From NCBI RefSeq assembly GCF_000190595.1, contig NC_015167.1, positions 2,035,501 through 2,099,500 on the forward strand: a stretch of 64,000 nucleotides of DNA. The letters are read 5' to 3'. How positions within the stretch are numbered: position 1 is the first letter of the stretch; each line of letters starts with the position of its first letter. Source of the stretch: Cellulophaga lytica DSM 7489. Its GTDB lineage: Bacteria > Bacteroidota > Bacteroidia > Flavobacteriales > Flavobacteriaceae. The notes beneath the pieces were generated by a model. It searched no databases. It saw only the letters and a program-made list of their open reading frames with translations, and was not told the origin of the DNA. Positions 1-8,960 of this stretch are shown piece after piece. The translations under genes were made by a program, and so were the position numbers.

Positions 1-212
1 AGAAATTAGTGGCGTCTCAATCTACCGGAATTATTGCTACACACGATTTAAGTTTGTGTAAAGCAGCAGATGAGTTGCCAGGTGTAAAAAATCATTATTT
101 TGATGCAGAAATTATAAATAATGAACTACATTTTGACTATAAGTTTAAAGATGGTATTTGTAAAAATATGAATGCATCATTCCTACTTAAAAAAATGCAA
201 ATAGTAGATTAA
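1..212 (+). CDS. MutS-family DNA mismatch repair ATPase, C-terminal end (partial)
   Basis: Only the last 70 or so codons are present; the reading frame is open to the left edge (first full codon at base 3), so the start lies outside the window. The fragment begins just before STGIIATHDLSL, which fits the MutS ATPase domain, where the ATHDLSL histidine lies in the switch loop after Walker B. It ends with NMNASFLLKKMQIV, the usual tail of the short, MutS2/MutS-like membrane-associated ATPases found in Bacteroidota rather than of canonical MutS. The stop codon overlaps the end of the convergent downstream gene by 4 bases. Family assignment is from motifs; which MutS subgroup is inference. Confidence 0.75.
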   Translation, partial: KLVASQSTGIIATHDLSLCKAADELPGVKNHYFDAEIINNELHFDYKFKDGICKNMNASFLLKKMQIVD

Positions 213-745
213 AAGTAAACCCTAACAAAAGGCATTAATGCATCTGCGTAAATGCTTTTTTCGTCATCATACAAAACATCATAACGTATGCCAAAAGTTA
301 CATTTTGGTTACTGTATCCTATACCTAAAAACAAGGCAGAATTCCAGTAATTATCTTCTATAGTGCTGCCATTTATGCCAAAATCACGGTTTATTCGCAT
401 TTGTTCAAACTCCGCAGATAGTTGTATAGCAGGTACAATATTAAATAACGTTAATGCGCTAGCGCCATACGCGGTAAGTTTATGGTCTCCAAATTTAGAG
501 TAATTAAAATTTAAGCCTGTACCAACAGCAAACATTGGGTTAACCTGGTAAATAGCACTAGGGGAAACACTAGCGTTAAAGCTGTCGTTTCCAAATCCAA
601 TGCCTAAACCACCTCCAAATTGTACTTTTTCCCAAAAGTTACTATAGCTTGCGCTAACCTGTGCAATTGTGGTATTAGAGGCAAAAGCTGTTATCAAGAT
701 ACTTATAATCAATAATTTTGAAAGGAAATGCTTGTTTTTTCTCAT
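209..745 (-). CDS. Small outer-membrane beta-barrel protein
   Basis: A 178-residue protein with a clear N-terminal signal peptide (residues 1-28, KLLIISILI core, cleavage probably after TIAQ). The mature part is built of alternating, glycine- and aromatic-rich strands (FGGGLGIGFG, AVGTGLNFNYSKFG, FLGIGYSNQNVTFGIRYDV) and ends in VRVYF, a terminal aromatic residue typical of outer-membrane barrels. About eight strands are plausible. Homologues in flavobacteria are often labelled alpha-ketoglutarate decarboxylase, probably because they sit beside sucA as here; nothing in the sequence supports an enzyme. It is divergent from sucA and convergent with the preceding gene, with 4 bases shared. Confidence 0.7.
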   Translation of the reverse strand: MRKNKHFLSKLLIISILITAFASNTTIAQVSASYSNFWEKVQFGGGLGIGFGNDSFNASVSPSAIYQVNPMFAVGTGLNFNYSKFGDHKLTAYGASALTLFNIVPAIQLSAEFEQMRINRDFGINGSTIEDNYWNSALFLGIGYSNQNVTFGIRYDVLYDDEKSIYADALMPFVRVYF

Positions 746-803
746 TCTTGTTATTTTTTTACATTATTACGCACTAAGATATGCTTATAAAAGCTAAAAG
801 TTG

Positions 804-811
804 TATTTTTG
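804..811 (+). promoter_or_regulatory. Putative -7 promoter box of sucA
   Basis: TATTTTTG matches the Bacteroidota -7 consensus TAnnTTTG exactly and lies 35 bases before the sucA ATG. No clear TTG box is seen at the expected distance upstream. Confidence 0.45.
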
Positions 812-846
812 AATAAATTTTGTTCACAAGACAGAGAAGAATTTCA

Positions 847-3615
847 ATGGATAAATATTCGTTTTTAAACGCAGCGCATACATCATTTTTTGCGACTTTA
901 TATGATAAATACTTAATTAGCCCTGACAGTGTAGAGCCTAGCTGGCGTGCCTTTTTTCAAGGTTTTGACTTTGGTCAAGAAACAGCACAAGAAGAGTTTT
1001 CTGAAAACGGACCGGCAATAGAAGCTGCAATGCCACAGTCTTTACAGAAAGAATTTAAAGTAATTAAGTTAATTGATGGGTACAGAAGCAGAGGACACTT
1101 GTTCACTAAAACAAACCCAGTTCGCGAAAGAAGAAAATACTCACCAACTTTAGAGTTAGACAATTTTGGGTTGTCTAGTGAAGATTTAAACACCGTTTTT
1201 ACTGCAGGAGAAATCCTAGGTATTGGAGCTGTTTCTTTAGAGGAAATTATAAAACATCTTAAAAGCATATATTGTGACGCTATTGGCGTTGAGTATATGT
1301 ACATACGTAAGCCAGAAAGAGTAGAGTGGATTCAAAATTGGTTAAACGTAAATGACAATCACCCTAAGTTTAACGCAGATAGAAAAAAGCATATTCTTAA
1401 AAAACTAAATCAGGCAGTTTCTTTTGAGAGTTTTTTACATACAAAATATGTTGGGCAAAAACGTTTTTCTATAGAGGGTAATGAGTCTTTAATCCCTGCT
1501 TTAGATGCTGTTGTAGAACGAGCAGCAGAAATGGGAGTAGAGCAGTTTGTAATGGGTATGGCTCACCGTGGTAGACTTAACGTGCTTACTAATATTTTTG
1601 GTAAAGCAGCTAAGGATATTTTTAGTGAGTTTGATGGTAAAGATTACGAGCAAGAAATTTTTGATGGCGATGTTAAGTATCACTTAGGATGGACATCTGA
1701 GCGTAAAGCTAGTAACGGAAATAAAATAAAAATGAATATTGCACCAAATCCATCTCACTTAGAGACTGTTGGTGCGGTAGTAGAAGGTATTGCTAGAGTT
1801 AAACAAGATGCTCACTTCCCTGAAGATTTTTCAAAAGTATTGCCAATTGTTGTGCACGGAGATGCTGCTATTGCAGGTCAAGGTTTAGTGTATGAGGTTG
1901 TACAAATGGCAAACTTAGATGGGTATAAAACAAATGGTACTATACATATTGTAGTAAACAACCAAATTGGTTTTACAACAAACTATTTAGATGCTAGGTC
2001 ATCTACCTATTGTACAGATGTTGCTAAAGTAACTTTAAGTCCGGTATTACACGTAAATGCAGATGATGCAGAAGCTGTAGTACACGCTTCTTTATTTGCA
2101 TTGGAGTACAGAATGCGTTTTAATAGAGATGTATTTATAGATTTATTAGGTTATAGAAAATATGGGCACAATGAAGGTGATGAGCCTCGTTTTACACAGC
2201 CTAAACTATATAAAGCAATATCTAAACACAATAACTCAAGAGATATTTATGCAGAGCGTTTACTTGCAGAAGGAGTTATAGAAAAAGGATTTGTAAAAGA
2301 ATTAGAAAATGAATACAAAGCTTCTTTAGAAGAAGAGTTAGAAGATTCTAGAAAAGAAGATAAAACAGTTATTACGCCTTTTATGGCAGATGAGTGGAGT
2401 GGTTTTGCATCTGTTAGAGAATGGGAGATGATGGAGGCTGTAGATACTACTTATGATAAAGACAAATTAACAGAAATTGCTAAGGTGATAACAGAATTAC
2501 CTAGCGATAAAAAGTTTTTGCGTAAAGTTGAAAAGTTAGTTAAAGATCGTAAAAAAATGTTCTTTGAAACTAACAAATTAGACTGGGCAATGGGTGAACT
2601 TTTGGCTTACGGTACGTTGTTACAAGAGGGCTTTGGTGTTCGTATGTCTGGGCAAGATGTAGAAAGAGGAACTTTTTCTCACCGTCATGCAGTTATGAAG
2701 GTTGAAGAAAGTGAAGAAGAAATAATATTATTAAACCACTTGTCTGAGGAACAAGCCAGATTTCAAATTTACAATTCATTGTTGTCTGAATATGGTGTTG
2801 TTGGTTTTGATTATGGTTACGCTATGGCTAGCCCAAAAACACTTACTATTTGGGAAGCTCAATTTGGAGACTTTAGTAATGGAGCTCAAATTATGTTAGA
2901 TCAGTACATTTCTGCTGCCGAAGATAAATGGAAGCTTCAAAACGGATTGGTGATGTTGTTACCACACGGTTATGAAGGTCAGGGTGCAGAGCATTCTTCT
3001 GCACGTATGGAAAGGTACTTGCAATTGTGTGCAAGAGATAATATGTACATTGCAGATGTTTCTACACCTGCACAAATGTTTCATATTCTGCGTAGACAAA
3101 TGAAAGTTAATTTTAGAAAACCTTTAGTAATATTTACTCCTAAAAGTTTATTAAGACATCCAAAGGCGGTATCTACAATTGATGAGCTTGCTAACGGAAC
3201 TTTTCAGGAGGTTTTAGATGATACTACAGCAGATGTTAGTAAAGTTAAATCTCTAGTATTCTGTACTGGTAAGTTTTACTATGACTTGCTTGCCGAAAAA
3301 GAGGAGCAAAACAGAGAAGATGTTGCTTTGGTAAGAGTAGAACAATTATTTCCGTTGCCAACAGAAAAAATAACAGAAATTATTGGTAGGTATACTAATG
3401 CAGATGATATTGTATGGGCACAAGAAGAACCAAGAAATATGGGAGCTTGGAGTCATATCATGATGCATTATAAAGATGCCAATAAATTAAGAGTAGCGTC
3501 TAGACGTTTTTATGCCTCACCAGCAGCTGGTAGTGCAGTACGTTCTAAGCGCAGACACCAACAAGTAATAGATTATGTCTTTGATAAAACCAAAGACAAT
3601 ATGACAAAAAGATAA
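847..3615 (+). CDS. sucA: 2-oxoglutarate dehydrogenase E1 component
   Basis: Thiamine-diphosphate-dependent E1 of the 2-oxoglutarate dehydrogenase complex, which decarboxylates 2-oxoglutarate in the TCA cycle and passes succinyl to the E2 lipoyl group. The ATG start gives 922 residues; an in-frame TTG 27 bases upstream is less likely because MDKYSFLNAAHTSFFATLYDKYL matches the usual family start with the E2-binding N-terminal helix. Diagnostic segments are MAHRGRLNVL (about 238), the TPP-binding HGDAAIAGQG (337) and NNQIGFTT (371), and the C-terminal transketolase-like region with LLPHGYEGQGAEHSSARMER. Length is normal. The E2 gene follows after 27 bases, so the two form an operon; E3 is not in the window. 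Confidence 0.97.
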   Translation: MDKYSFLNAAHTSFFATLYDKYLISPDSVEPSWRAFFQGFDFGQETAQEEFSENGPAIEAAMPQSLQKEFKVIKLIDGYRSRGHLFTKTNPVRERRKYSPTLELDNFGLSSEDLNTVFTAGEILGIGAVSLEEIIKHLKSIYCDAIGVEYMYIRKPERVEWIQNWLNVNDNHPKFNADRKKHILKKLNQAVSFESFLHTKYVGQKRFSIEGNESLIPALDAVVERAAEMGVEQFVMGMAHRGRLNVLTNIFGKAAKDIFSEFDGKDYEQEIFDGDVKYHLGWTSERKASNGNKIKMNIAPNPSHLETVGAVVEGIARVKQDAHFPEDFSKVLPIVVHGDAAIAGQGLVYEVVQMANLDGYKTNGTIHIVVNNQIGFTTNYLDARSSTYCTDVAKVTLSPVLHVNADDAEAVVHASLFALEYRMRFNRDVFIDLLGYRKYGHNEGDEPRFTQPKLYKAISKHNNSRDIYAERLLAEGVIEKGFVKELENEYKASLEEELEDSRKEDKTVITPFMADEWSGFASVREWEMMEAVDTTYDKDKLTEIAKVITELPSDKKFLRKVEKLVKDRKKMFFETNKLDWAMGELLAYGTLLQEGFGVRMSGQDVERGTFSHRHAVMKVEESEEEIILLNHLSEEQARFQIYNSLLSEYGVVGFDYGYAMASPKTLTIWEAQFGDFSNGAQIMLDQYISAAEDKWKLQNGLVMLLPHGYEGQGAEHSSARMERYLQLCARDNMYIADVSTPAQMFHILRRQMKVNFRKPLVIFTPKSLLRHPKAVSTIDELANGTFQEVLDDTTADVSKVKSLVFCTGKFYYDLLAEKEEQNREDVALVRVEQLFPLPTEKITEIIGRYTNADDIVWAQEEPRNMGAWSHIMMHYKDANKLRVASRRFYASPAAGSAVRSKRRHQQVIDYVFDKTKDNMTKR

Positions 3616-3642
3616 ACACAATAACACATCAAATAAAGTAGG

Positions 3643-4863
3643 ATGATTTTAGAAATGAAAGTCCCTTCACCGGGAGAATCGATAACCGAAGTAGAAATAG
3701 CGGAATGGCTAGTGCAAGACGGAGATTATGTAGAGAAAGATCAAGCTATTGCAGAGGTAGATTCAGATAAAGCTACCTTAGAACTTCCAGCAGAAGTAAG
3801 CGGAGTAATTACATTAAAAGCAGAAGAAGGTGATGCAGTAGCAGTAGGTGCCGTTGTTTGTTTAATAGATACATCTGCAGCAAAACCAGAAGGTGCTGAT
3901 GATGCGCCTGCTAAAGAAGAGAAAAAAGAAGAAACTGCACCAAAAGCAGAGGCTCCAAAGCCTGCAGAAACTGCAAAAACATATGCAACAGGGACAGCGT
4001 CTCCTGCAGCTAAAAAAATATTAAGTGAAAAAGGAATTGAGGCATCTGCTGTAAAAGGTACAGGTAAGGATGGTAGAGTAACTAAAGATGATGCTGTAAA
4101 AGCTGTGCCATCTATGGGGACACCAACTACTGGAGGTAACCGAGGAGAAACTCGTTCTAAATTATCAATGTTACGTCGTAAAGTGGCAGAGCGTTTGGTT
4201 TCAGCTAAAAATGAAACGGCTATGCTTACTACTTTTAACGAGGTAGATATGTCTCCTATTTTTGCATTGCGTAGCCAGTACAAAGATGACTTTAGAGCTA
4301 AACACGGTGTTGGTTTAGGTTTTATGTCTTTCTTTACTAAGGCGGTTGTACGTGCATTAGAGATGTACCCATCTGTAAATGCAATGATAGATGGTAAGGA
4401 AATGATTTCTTATGATTTTGCAGATATTAGTATTGCTGTATCTGGACCAAAAGGTTTAATGGTTCCTGTAATTAGAAATGCGGAAAACTTAACTTTTAGA
4501 GGAGTAGAAGCAGAGGTAAAACGTTTGGCTATTAGAGCTCGTGAAGGAGAAATTACAGTTGATGAAATGACAGGAGGAACATTTACTATTACTAATGGTG
4601 GTGTTTTTGGTTCTATGTTATCTACACCAATTATTAATCCTCCGCAAAGTGCTATTTTAGGTATGCACAATATAGTAGAGCGTCCTATAGCTAAAAATGG
4701 TGAGGTTGTTATTGCTCCTATTATGTATGTGGCTTTATCTTATGATCATAGAATTATAGATGGTAAAGAATCTGTTGGTTTCTTAGTTGCAGTTAAAGAA
4801 GCATTAGAAAATCCAGAAGAATTATTAATGAATAATGATGTTAAGAAGGCGTTAGAAATGTAG
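3643..4863 (+). CDS. sucB: Dihydrolipoyllysine succinyltransferase (2-oxoglutarate dehydrogenase E2)
   Basis: Transfers the succinyl group from E1 to CoA. Domains in order: a single lipoyl domain (1-78) with the lipoylated lysine K43 in [12 protein letters not shown]; an Ala/Pro/Glu-rich flexible linker (about 85-115); a peripheral subunit-binding domain (about 117-152, [12 protein letters not shown]...GRVTKDDA); and the catalytic acyltransferase domain (170-406) with the active-site HxxxD in YDHRIIDGK (H369, D373). At 406 residues it has the usual length. It is the second gene of the sucAB operon, with a strong terminator directly after the stop. Confidence 0.97.
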   Translation: MILEMKVPSPGESITEVEIAEWLVQDGDYVEKDQAIAEVDSDKATLELPAEVSGVITLKAEEGDAVAVGAVVCLIDTSAAKPEGADDAPAKEEKKEETAPKAEAPKPAETAKTYATGTASPAAKKILSEKGIEASAVKGTGKDGRVTKDDAVKAVPSMGTPTTGGNRGETRSKLSMLRRKVAERLVSAKNETAMLTTFNEVDMSPIFALRSQYKDDFRAKHGVGLGFMSFFTKAVVRALEMYPSVNAMIDGKEMISYDFADISIAVSGPKGLMVPVIRNAENLTFRGVEAEVKRLAIRAREGEITVDEMTGGTFTITNGGVFGSMLSTPIINPPQSAILGMHNIVERPIAKNGEVVIAPIMYVALSYDHRIIDGKESVGFLVAVKEALENPEELLMNNDVKKALEM

Positions 4864-4880
4864 TCTTGAATCTAGAGATA

Positions 4881-4914
4881 AAAAAAGGGCTGAAGTTTAA
4901 CTTCAGCCCTTTTC
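4881..4914. terminator. Bidirectional intrinsic terminator
   Basis: GGGCTGAAG at 4887-4895 pairs with CTTCAGCCC at 4901-4909 around a 5-base loop, with A6 on the left and T-rich sequence on the right. It can end transcription of sucB from the left and of the peroxidase gene from the right. Confidence 0.85.
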
Positions 4915-4929
4915 TTGTTTAGGAGTGTT

Positions 4930-6273
4930 TTAGTTACAACCCATATCAGATTTGGATTTGCTATCTGCGTTAGGAAAACAGTTGCCTGATGGTAAGCTCT
5001 CCGGAGTGTACCTTTTTAGGTTATTGTCATACAATCCGTTTTCTATAAAAGCAGTTAAATCATCAATTTCTTCTGTTGTTAAATTTAGCGGAATAAAATC
5101 TGATGCTAATTGATTTTTAGGAACATTATTGTTTTCAGGTATGGCGTTGTTTTTGTATTCTATAACTTCTTTTATAGAAGTAAAGCTTCCTCCATGACCA
5201 AAATGAGATACATCTTTTAAGTTATATAAAGATGGTATTTTAAACTTGTAATTATCTTCTTCTTTTCCTGTAAAACCGCCTCTACCTTTTTTTGTGGCTT
5301 CATCAATATTAATGTGTGAACTGTTTGGGTCCAAGTCGTTCATTCCTAAAGCGTAAAACCCTGTTTTGTTTAAGCCTGGTCCGGTGTGGCATTTATAGCA
5401 TTCTGCTTTACCAAAAAATAAGTTAGCGCCACTTATTTCTTTAGGGGATAAAGCAGCTTTATTTCCTTTTAAAAACTCTTGAAAAGGAGCTTGGTTTGCA
5501 AGCACTGTTCGTTCATAAGCAGCAATTGCTAAACCAGCTGTTATGGTTGTGTATCTATTTTCTTCTGGGATGTTAGGAAAAGCAGCGTCAAACATACTTT
5601 TGTATCCGTTGTTGTTTAGGAAGTTGGTGTCTATTAAAAGCCTGTGAACACCTAGGCCAGCTATGGCTTGTATTTCTACGCCTTCAAAACCTAAGTTATT
5701 GCGTTCTTTGGGAGTGCCAACTGTCCAGCTACTTTCGGTTCCTGTATTTTCTGAGGTTCCTCCAAATTGTCCGTTCCATAACATTACTTTTTGGTATGCA
5801 GTGTTTAGTATGCTTGGAGATTTTATGGGTTGTACATCTAAGTCTTCTTCTAAATAATCTATAGACATGTGTCTAGATTCTCCTTTTGCACCATAGCCAA
5901 AACCACCTTCGCCAATACCTTGTATGTTGCCGCTTTGGAAACCTGCCGCTGCGTGGTGGCAACTTGCACATGAGTAGGTGTTGGCTCCTATTTCTTTTGT
6001 TGGGTTTAAGGCTAGGCCTGTTTCGTGAAAAAGTAATTTTCCTAAGGCAACTTTTTCTGGTGTAAGCGGGTTTTTAGGGTCACTAGGAATGTTGTTTAAA
6101 TTTGTTTCTTCTGGTAGTTGTAGCGTTTCTAGTGAGCCATAAAGAGTTGTAATTTTCTCTTCTAAAATACTTGTTTCTGCTTTTTGGTAGTTGTTGTCGT
6201 CATTAGAACAACTGGTTGTAAATAAAATGCCAATTGCTAGTATGCAATATAGATTTATTTTTGATGTAGACAT
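4930..6273 (-). CDS. Di-heme cytochrome c peroxidase (MauG/CcpA family) lipoprotein
   Basis: A 447-residue periplasmic peroxidase of the bacterial di-heme family, which reduces hydrogen peroxide using electrons from c-type cytochromes. Two heme-c motifs are visible, CASCH (102-106) and CYKCH (292-296), at family spacing, followed by KIPSLYNLKDVSHFGHGG, the conserved region near the second heme. The N-terminus carries a lipoprotein signal with the lipobox TTSC (C22) followed by SNDD, so it is likely lipid-anchored. I chose the ATG start (MSTSKIN); the frame continues to a TTG six codons upstream. It is a single gene, facing sucB across a shared terminator. It could instead be a MauG-like enzyme with another substrate. 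Confidence 0.88.
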   Translation of the reverse strand: MSTSKINLYCILAIGILFTTSCSNDDNNYQKAETSILEEKITTLYGSLETLQLPEETNLNNIPSDPKNPLTPEKVALGKLLFHETGLALNPTKEIGANTYSCASCHHAAAGFQSGNIQGIGEGGFGYGAKGESRHMSIDYLEEDLDVQPIKSPSILNTAYQKVMLWNGQFGGTSENTGTESSWTVGTPKERNNLGFEGVEIQAIAGLGVHRLLIDTNFLNNNGYKSMFDAAFPNIPEENRYTTITAGLAIAAYERTVLANQAPFQEFLKGNKAALSPKEISGANLFFGKAECYKCHTGPGLNKTGFYALGMNDLDPNSSHINIDEATKKGRGGFTGKEEDNYKFKIPSLYNLKDVSHFGHGGSFTSIKEVIEYKNNAIPENNNVPKNQLASDFIPLNLTTEEIDDLTAFIENGLYDNNLKRYTPESLPSGNCFPNADSKSKSDMGCN

Positions 6274-6363
6274 GGTTAGAATGTTTTGCAAACAAAAGTG
6301 TGTTTTTGCTAAAACATGACATTAAAAAATCGGTACAATACTAATAAATAAGATATCTGTTAT

Positions 6364-6804
6364 TTACAGCTTAAAATAAACACATTTTTTGTTGTAGTCT
6401 ATAATGGCTTTTGTCTTTTTTAATATGTCTGCTCCAATAATACCATCTACTGGTAATGCATTATGGTTAATAAGAGCTTGGTTAACGTGTACAAGATCAA
6501 ACAAAACAATTTTTAATTTTTTGTATTTCCAATCTCCAATTTTTATGGTGTTGTTAGAAGAAATTAATGTTTCCATTTCTGTAGCGCCAGCACCAGCAGC
6601 TTTTATTTCTGAATCTTCAGAGGTAAGCTTAAAGTTTTCAATTTTATCTATACCTATACAGGTGTTAGAGGCTCCTGTGTCTAAAATAAATTTTCCGGCT
6701 ACATTGTTAATCTTAGCTTTAATTTCAAAATGATTAGTAGGAGTTAATGTAAGTTTAATTTTGGTGTAATCTTTTTGAAGTAAGAATTTTTTTAAGCTAG
6801 ACAT
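6364..6804 (-). CDS. Retropepsin-like aspartic protease domain protein
   Basis: A 146-residue protein with one pepsin/retropepsin half: the catalytic motif FILDTGASNTCIG (D42) and, near the end, the hydrophobic DGIIGADIL segment that mirrors it. As in viral proteases, one copy per chain implies an active homodimer. There is no signal peptide or membrane segment, so it is probably cytoplasmic. The ATG start MSSLKKF is preferred over a TTG ten codons upstream because the promoter box lies between them. Substrate unknown. It is divergent from tatD. Confidence 0.75.
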   Translation of the reverse strand: MSSLKKFLLQKDYTKIKLTLTPTNHFEIKAKINNVAGKFILDTGASNTCIGIDKIENFKLTSEDSEIKAAGAGATEMETLISSNNTIKIGDWKYKKLKIVLFDLVHVNQALINHNALPVDGIIGADILKKTKAIIDYNKKCVYFKL

Positions 6805-6820
6805 ATATTCAATTTTAGTG

Positions 6821-6828
6821 CAAATATA
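6821..6828 (-). promoter_or_regulatory. Putative -7 promoter box of the retropepsin-like gene
   Basis: On the minus strand TATATTTG matches TAnnTTTG exactly and ends 16 bases before the ATG at 6804. No clear -33 box was seen. Confidence 0.4.
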
Positions 6829-6900
6829 TATCAATCTTTATCAGAAAAGATAAAATCAAACTATATCAATTTAAAAACATCAAAATATATAAGATAATTC

Positions 6901-6908
6901 TATTTTTG
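6901..6908 (+). promoter_or_regulatory. Putative -7 promoter box of tatD
   Basis: TATTTTTG matches TAnnTTTG exactly, but only four bases (CAGT) separate it from the tatD ATG. If used, transcription would start at or next to the start codon. Confidence 0.45.
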
Positions 6909-6912
6909 CAGT

Positions 6913-7680
6913 ATGATATTTACAGATACACATACACATTTATATAGTGAGGCCTTTGATGAAGACAGGGCTGTTGCAATACAAAATGCAATTGATAAAG
7001 GGGTAGAACGATTTTTTATTCCTGCTATAGACTCAACTTACACAAGTTCTATGTTGAGTTTAGAGGAGGCTTACCCAGATAATGTTTTTTTGATGATGGG
7101 TTTGCATCCAACACATGTAAAAGATAATTATCATGTAGAGTTGGTGCATATTGAAGAAATGCTAGAGCAGCGTAAATTTTATGCTGTGGGAGAGATAGGA
7201 ATAGATTTATTTTGGGATAAAACCTTTTTAAAAGAACAACAGCAAGCTTTTAAGCATCAAATACAATTGGCAAAAAAATACAAATTACCAATAGTTATAC
7301 ATTGCAGAGATGCTTTTGATGAAGTTTTTGAAATTTTAGAAGAAGAAAAAGGTGATGATTTAAGAGGGATTTTTCATTGTTTTACAGGTACTTTGGAGCA
7401 GGCAAAACTTGCAATATCATATAATATGAAATTAGGTATTGGAGGGGTAGTTACTTTTAAGAATGGAAAAATAGATAAGTTTTTAAATGAAATTGATCTT
7501 AAACATATTGTTTTAGAAACAGATGCTCCTTATTTGGCGCCAACACCTTTTAGAGGTAAAAGAAATGAAAGTGCATACCTTATTAACGTAGCTGAAAAAT
7601 TAGCAGACATATATAATAAGGATATAAAAGAAATAGCAGACATAACTACTAAAAACTCTTTAGACGTTTTTGGTGTTTAA
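6913..7680 (+). CDS. tatD: TatD-family metal-dependent DNase
   Basis: A 255-residue TIM-barrel hydrolase of the amidohydrolase superfamily; family members are cytoplasmic metal-dependent 3'-5' exonucleases acting on DNA. Metal-ligand motifs are in order: DTHTHLY at the start, GEIGIDLFW (about 96), HCRDAFDE (about 130), HCFTGT (about 155) and ETDAPYLAP (about 205). The length is typical. The start MIFTDTHTHLY is fixed by the first metal motif only a few residues in. ansA follows after 15 bases, so the two are probably cotranscribed. Confidence 0.93.
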   Translation: MIFTDTHTHLYSEAFDEDRAVAIQNAIDKGVERFFIPAIDSTYTSSMLSLEEAYPDNVFLMMGLHPTHVKDNYHVELVHIEEMLEQRKFYAVGEIGIDLFWDKTFLKEQQQAFKHQIQLAKKYKLPIVIHCRDAFDEVFEILEEEKGDDLRGIFHCFTGTLEQAKLAISYNMKLGIGGVVTFKNGKIDKFLNEIDLKHIVLETDAPYLAPTPFRGKRNESAYLINVAEKLADIYNKDIKEIADITTKNSLDVFGV

Positions 7681-7695
7681 AAACAAGTAAGTGAT

Positions 7696-8724
7696 ATGGC
7701 AAATGCTACAAAAATATTATTGGTATATACTGGTGGTACAATTGGTATGGTTAAGGATTATAAAACAGGAGCTTTAAAAGCTTTTAATTTTAATAATTTA
7801 ATGAAAAGTATACCAGAACTAAAGCAGTTGGATTGTTCTGTGGATAGCGTTTCTTTTGATGAGCCAATAGATTCCTCTAATATGAACCCTACGCATTGGG
7901 TTAAAATTGCTACTATTATTGAAGACAATTATGCAGATTTTGATGGTTTTGTGGTTTTGCACGGTAGTGATACAATGAGTTATACGGCATCTGCTTTAAG
8001 TTATATGTTAGAGCATTTAAGTAAGCCTGTAATTTTAACTGGTTCTCAATTGCCAATTGGAGATTTGCGTACAGACGCAAAAGAGAATTTAATTACATCT
8101 ATACAAGTAGCTGCATTAAGGGAGAATGATAAAGCAATAATACAAGAGGTATGTTTGTATTTTGAATACAAATTGTATAGAGGTAATAGAACAACAAAAA
8201 TTAATGCAGAACATTTTGAGGCTTTTGCATCATTAAATTATCCAGAATTAGCGGAATCTGGTGTGCATTTAAAAGTAAATAAGGAATATTTAAGAAAAAA
8301 GAAGCATACAAAAGCATTAAAGGTGCATAAAAACCTAGATGATAATGTTGCTGTTTTAAAATTATTTCCTGGTTTAAATAAAAATGTACTAAAAAGTGTG
8401 TTAAATATTCCAGATTTAAAGGGGTTGGTTTTGGAGACTTATGGTGCAGGTAATGCTCCAACAGAGAAATGGTTGCTAAACGAAATAAAAAAAGCAATAA
8501 AAAACGGATTGTACATTGTTAATGTTACGCAGTGCTCTGGAGGTAGTGTTTTACTTGGTCAGTATGAAACCAGTGAGGAATTACAAAGCTTGCAAATAAT
8601 TAATGGTAAGGATATTACAACAGAGGCGGCTGTAACTAAGTTAATGTATTTGTTAGGAACAGGAGTGTCTCCAAAGCTATTTAAAACACTTTTTGAAACT
8701 CCGTTGCGAGGAGAATTGCAATAA
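7696..8724 (+). CDS. ansA: Type I (cytoplasmic) L-asparaginase
   Basis: Hydrolyses L-asparagine to aspartate and ammonia. The two catalytic threonine regions are present: VYTGGTIGM (about 10-18) and LHGSDTMSYTASALSY (about 90-105), plus the lysine-containing LPIGDLRTDAKEN. The C-terminal domain has NVTQCSGGSVLLGQY, common in AnsA-type enzymes. The lack of a signal peptide and the 342-residue length fit the cytoplasmic type I enzyme rather than periplasmic type II. Second gene of a probable tatD-ansA operon; no clear hairpin terminator follows before the tRNA gene. Confidence 0.93.
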   Translation: MANATKILLVYTGGTIGMVKDYKTGALKAFNFNNLMKSIPELKQLDCSVDSVSFDEPIDSSNMNPTHWVKIATIIEDNYADFDGFVVLHGSDTMSYTASALSYMLEHLSKPVILTGSQLPIGDLRTDAKENLITSIQVAALRENDKAIIQEVCLYFEYKLYRGNRTTKINAEHFEAFASLNYPELAESGVHLKVNKEYLRKKKHTKALKVHKNLDDNVAVLKLFPGLNKNVLKSVLNIPDLKGLVLETYGAGNAPTEKWLLNEIKKAIKNGLYIVNVTQCSGGSVLLGQYETSEELQSLQIINGKDITTEAAVTKLMYLLGTGVSPKLFKTLFETPLRGELQ

Positions 8725-8791
8725 AAATAACATATTATATTTCTTTAACTAATATTTTTTTTGTTATTTGGACGCCGTTAAACTTATGAAG

Positions 8792-8879
8792 AGAGAGGTG
8801 GCCGAGTGGTCGAAGGCGCACGCCTGGAAAGTGTGTATACATCACAAGTGTATCGAGGGTTCGAATCCCTTCCTCTCTG
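8792..8879 (+). tRNA. tRNA-Ser (GGA)
   Basis: An 88-base class II tRNA. The acceptor stem is AGAGAGG with CCTCTCT, discriminator G; the D arm is GCCGAGTGGTCGAAGGC; the anticodon stem CACGC/GTGTG encloses the loop CTGGAAA with anticodon GGA; the variable arm is long, as expected for serine; the T arm is GAGGG-TTCGAAT-CCCTT. CCA is not encoded. Confidence 0.95.
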
Positions 8880-8920
8880 CAGATAAGTTTGCGTTTAATT
8901 TTATTATAACATTTTTTTTT

Positions 8921-8928
8921 TATCTTTA
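8921..8928 (+). promoter_or_regulatory. Putative -7 promoter box of exbB cluster
   Basis: TATCTTTA differs from TAnnTTTG only in the last base and ends 32 bases before the exbB ATG, after a T-rich stretch. Confidence 0.3.
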
Positions 8929-8960
8929 ACCCTATTAACTAACTAAATTAAGTTTCGAAA

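Noticed and set aside
209-745. Annotation of the protein beside sucA as an alpha-ketoglutarate decarboxylase
   Set aside because: It is a signal-peptide-bearing beta-barrel with no TPP or decarboxylase motif; such a name would come only from its neighbour.
3741-4283. Long open frame on the minus strand inside sucB (about 180 codons)
   Set aside because: It lies antisense to the well-supported E2 gene, has low-complexity Ala/Ser/Val composition mirroring the Ala/Lys-rich linker, and no family motif.
6805-6834. Upstream TTG starts for the retropepsin-like gene (and likewise for the peroxidase, sucA, infB and thiG)
   Set aside because: In each case an ATG a few codons downstream gives a better family-like N-terminus, and for the retropepsin gene the promoter box lies between the two starts.
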